From Pezizomycotina sp. ARF18 (taxonomy: Eukaryota; Ascomycota): a DNA stretch of 44,147 bases. The stretch lies in NCBI GenBank assembly GCA_002224055.1, contig AZLU01000295.1:1-44147 (forward strand). Reading direction: 5' to 3'. Both the position numbers and the translations under genes were made by a program. This document shows, piece after piece, positions 43,609 to 44,147 of the stretch (position 1 is the first letter of the stretch; the number at the start of each line of letters is the position of its first letter). A model generated the notes under the pieces. The model saw only the letters and a list, made by a program, of their open reading frames with translations. It was not told where the DNA came from and did no database searches.

Positions 43609-44147
43609 TAATAAGTCATGTAACAAAAGTATTAGGACACTTACCTAATTAGGAAGTAAAATCTCTATATCTTATACCGAACACGTCTTATCCTAATATA
43701 GCTTTAATAATAATAATCTTATAAAAAAGTATGGGTAAACGCTTAGATATTAGCTAGCGAGTAGAGATTATATATTATATAACTAAAAGATACTCAATTA
43801 TTAAATTTAAAAAATACTTATTTACTTAAGTAGTATGTATTAACGTATCGTTTTTCACTAATATATAAGACTATATTTAACATTTTGGTACGATTGGTGC
43901 TTAGCAAAAAGACTTAGCTTTAGCGTCGTAGGAAAATATATAAAAGCTTTACAAAAGGTAAATTAAGATATTTTAAAAGCTAAATAAGGAAGAGATTTAC
44001 TATATAAAAGCTAGGTTACTATTATAGGTATATAACTTATTAAGTTAATTAGTAGAAAGCTAAAAGAAGCTCTAGCTTTTATAGAACTAATTATATTAGG
44101 CTAAAAGTAACTAAATCTATATATAATCTTTTAGATATTAAATAAAA
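43609..44147 (+). mobile_element. RIP-like remnant of a Tc1/mariner element, cut by window end
   Basis: At about 43600 the sequence switches abruptly to extremely A+T-rich, TpA-laden DNA that continues to the window end. The left border holds TAACAAAAGTATTAGGACAC (43621-43640), which resembles the inverted-repeat ends of fungal Tc1/mariner elements. About 90 bases further on, a + frame begins at 43731 and looks like a transposase N-terminus full of stops. C-to-T type mutation of CpA into TpA, as made by repeat-induced point mutation, fits the composition. The opposite end is outside the window, so length and target duplication cannot be seen. Confidence 0.7.
43731..44147 (+). pseudogene. Degenerate Tc1/mariner transposase fragment
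   Basis: From ATG 43731 the frame reads MGKRLDIS, stop, RVEIIYYITKRYSIIKF, and continues with numerous TAA/TAG stops. This recalls the N-terminal helix-turn-helix of Tc1-type transposases (MxKxxxLSxxxRxxIxxLxxxGxSxxxI). Later pieces are QKDLALAS and KLYKR. It is inactive. The catalytic DDE part, if retained, lies beyond the window. Confidence 0.55.

Noticed and set aside
1-44147. CRISPR arrays, rRNA genes, telomeric repeats, bacterial operons
   Set aside because: None is visible; no regularly spaced repeats, no rRNA cores, no TTAGGG arrays, and genes are intron-bearing eukaryotic.

Overview
The window looks like nuclear DNA from a filamentous ascomycete (Pezizomycotina). Coding stretches are broken by short introns of about 59-114 nt with GT...AG ends and GCTAAC/GCTAAT/ACTAAC-type branch sites. 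The recognisable families are typical of these fungi: rhodopsin-domain (PTH11-like) receptors, a CFEM-type secreted protein, a CSC1/RSN1-type (DUF221) channel, an SMP-repeat protein and a fungal polysaccharide deacetylase. The right edge is an A+T-saturated, RIP-like remnant of a Tc1/mariner element. I cannot name the species.

Layout. 1-4.4 kb: no convincing gene, apart from one Thr/Ser-rich coding-like scrap near 2.1-2.4 kb. 4.4-5.7 kb (-): PTH11-like receptor A. 9.7-11 kb (+): PTH11-like receptor B. 12.2-12.7 kb (+): small CFEM-like secreted protein. 14.2-16.7 kb (-): large fungal conserved protein of unknown function with a His-rich N-terminus. 18.0-20.9 kb (+): CSC1/RSN1-type channel. 23.7-26.0 kb (+): Gln/Ala-rich, possibly regulatory protein. 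27.1-28.5 kb (-): PTH11-like receptor C. 31.7-32.2 kb (-): SMP-repeat (LEA-like) protein. 33.0-34.0 kb (+): membrane-anchored polysaccharide deacetylase. 34.9-35.9 kb (-): mitochondrial carrier. 36.3-37.9 kb (-): unrecognised protein. 38.6-39.0 kb (-): small secreted protein. 41.5-43.0 kb (+): PTH11-like receptor D. 43.6-44.1 kb: decayed Tc1/mariner element running off the window.

Two themes stand out. First, four independent seven-helix PTH11-like receptors lie within 39 kb, interspersed with two small secreted proteins, a wall-modifying deacetylase and an osmosensing-type channel. The gene content suggests an environment- or host-sensing accessory neighbourhood, but nothing in the sequence proves the genes act together. 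Second, nearly every recognisable gene is conserved at protein level yet interrupted by single-nucleotide frame changes, some at short homopolymers, roughly one per few hundred bases. Only the SMP-repeat gene reads through cleanly. Uncorrected sequencing indels are the simplest explanation; recent pseudogenisation is the main alternative. Coordinates below therefore give gene spans, and the reading frame changes inside most of them.
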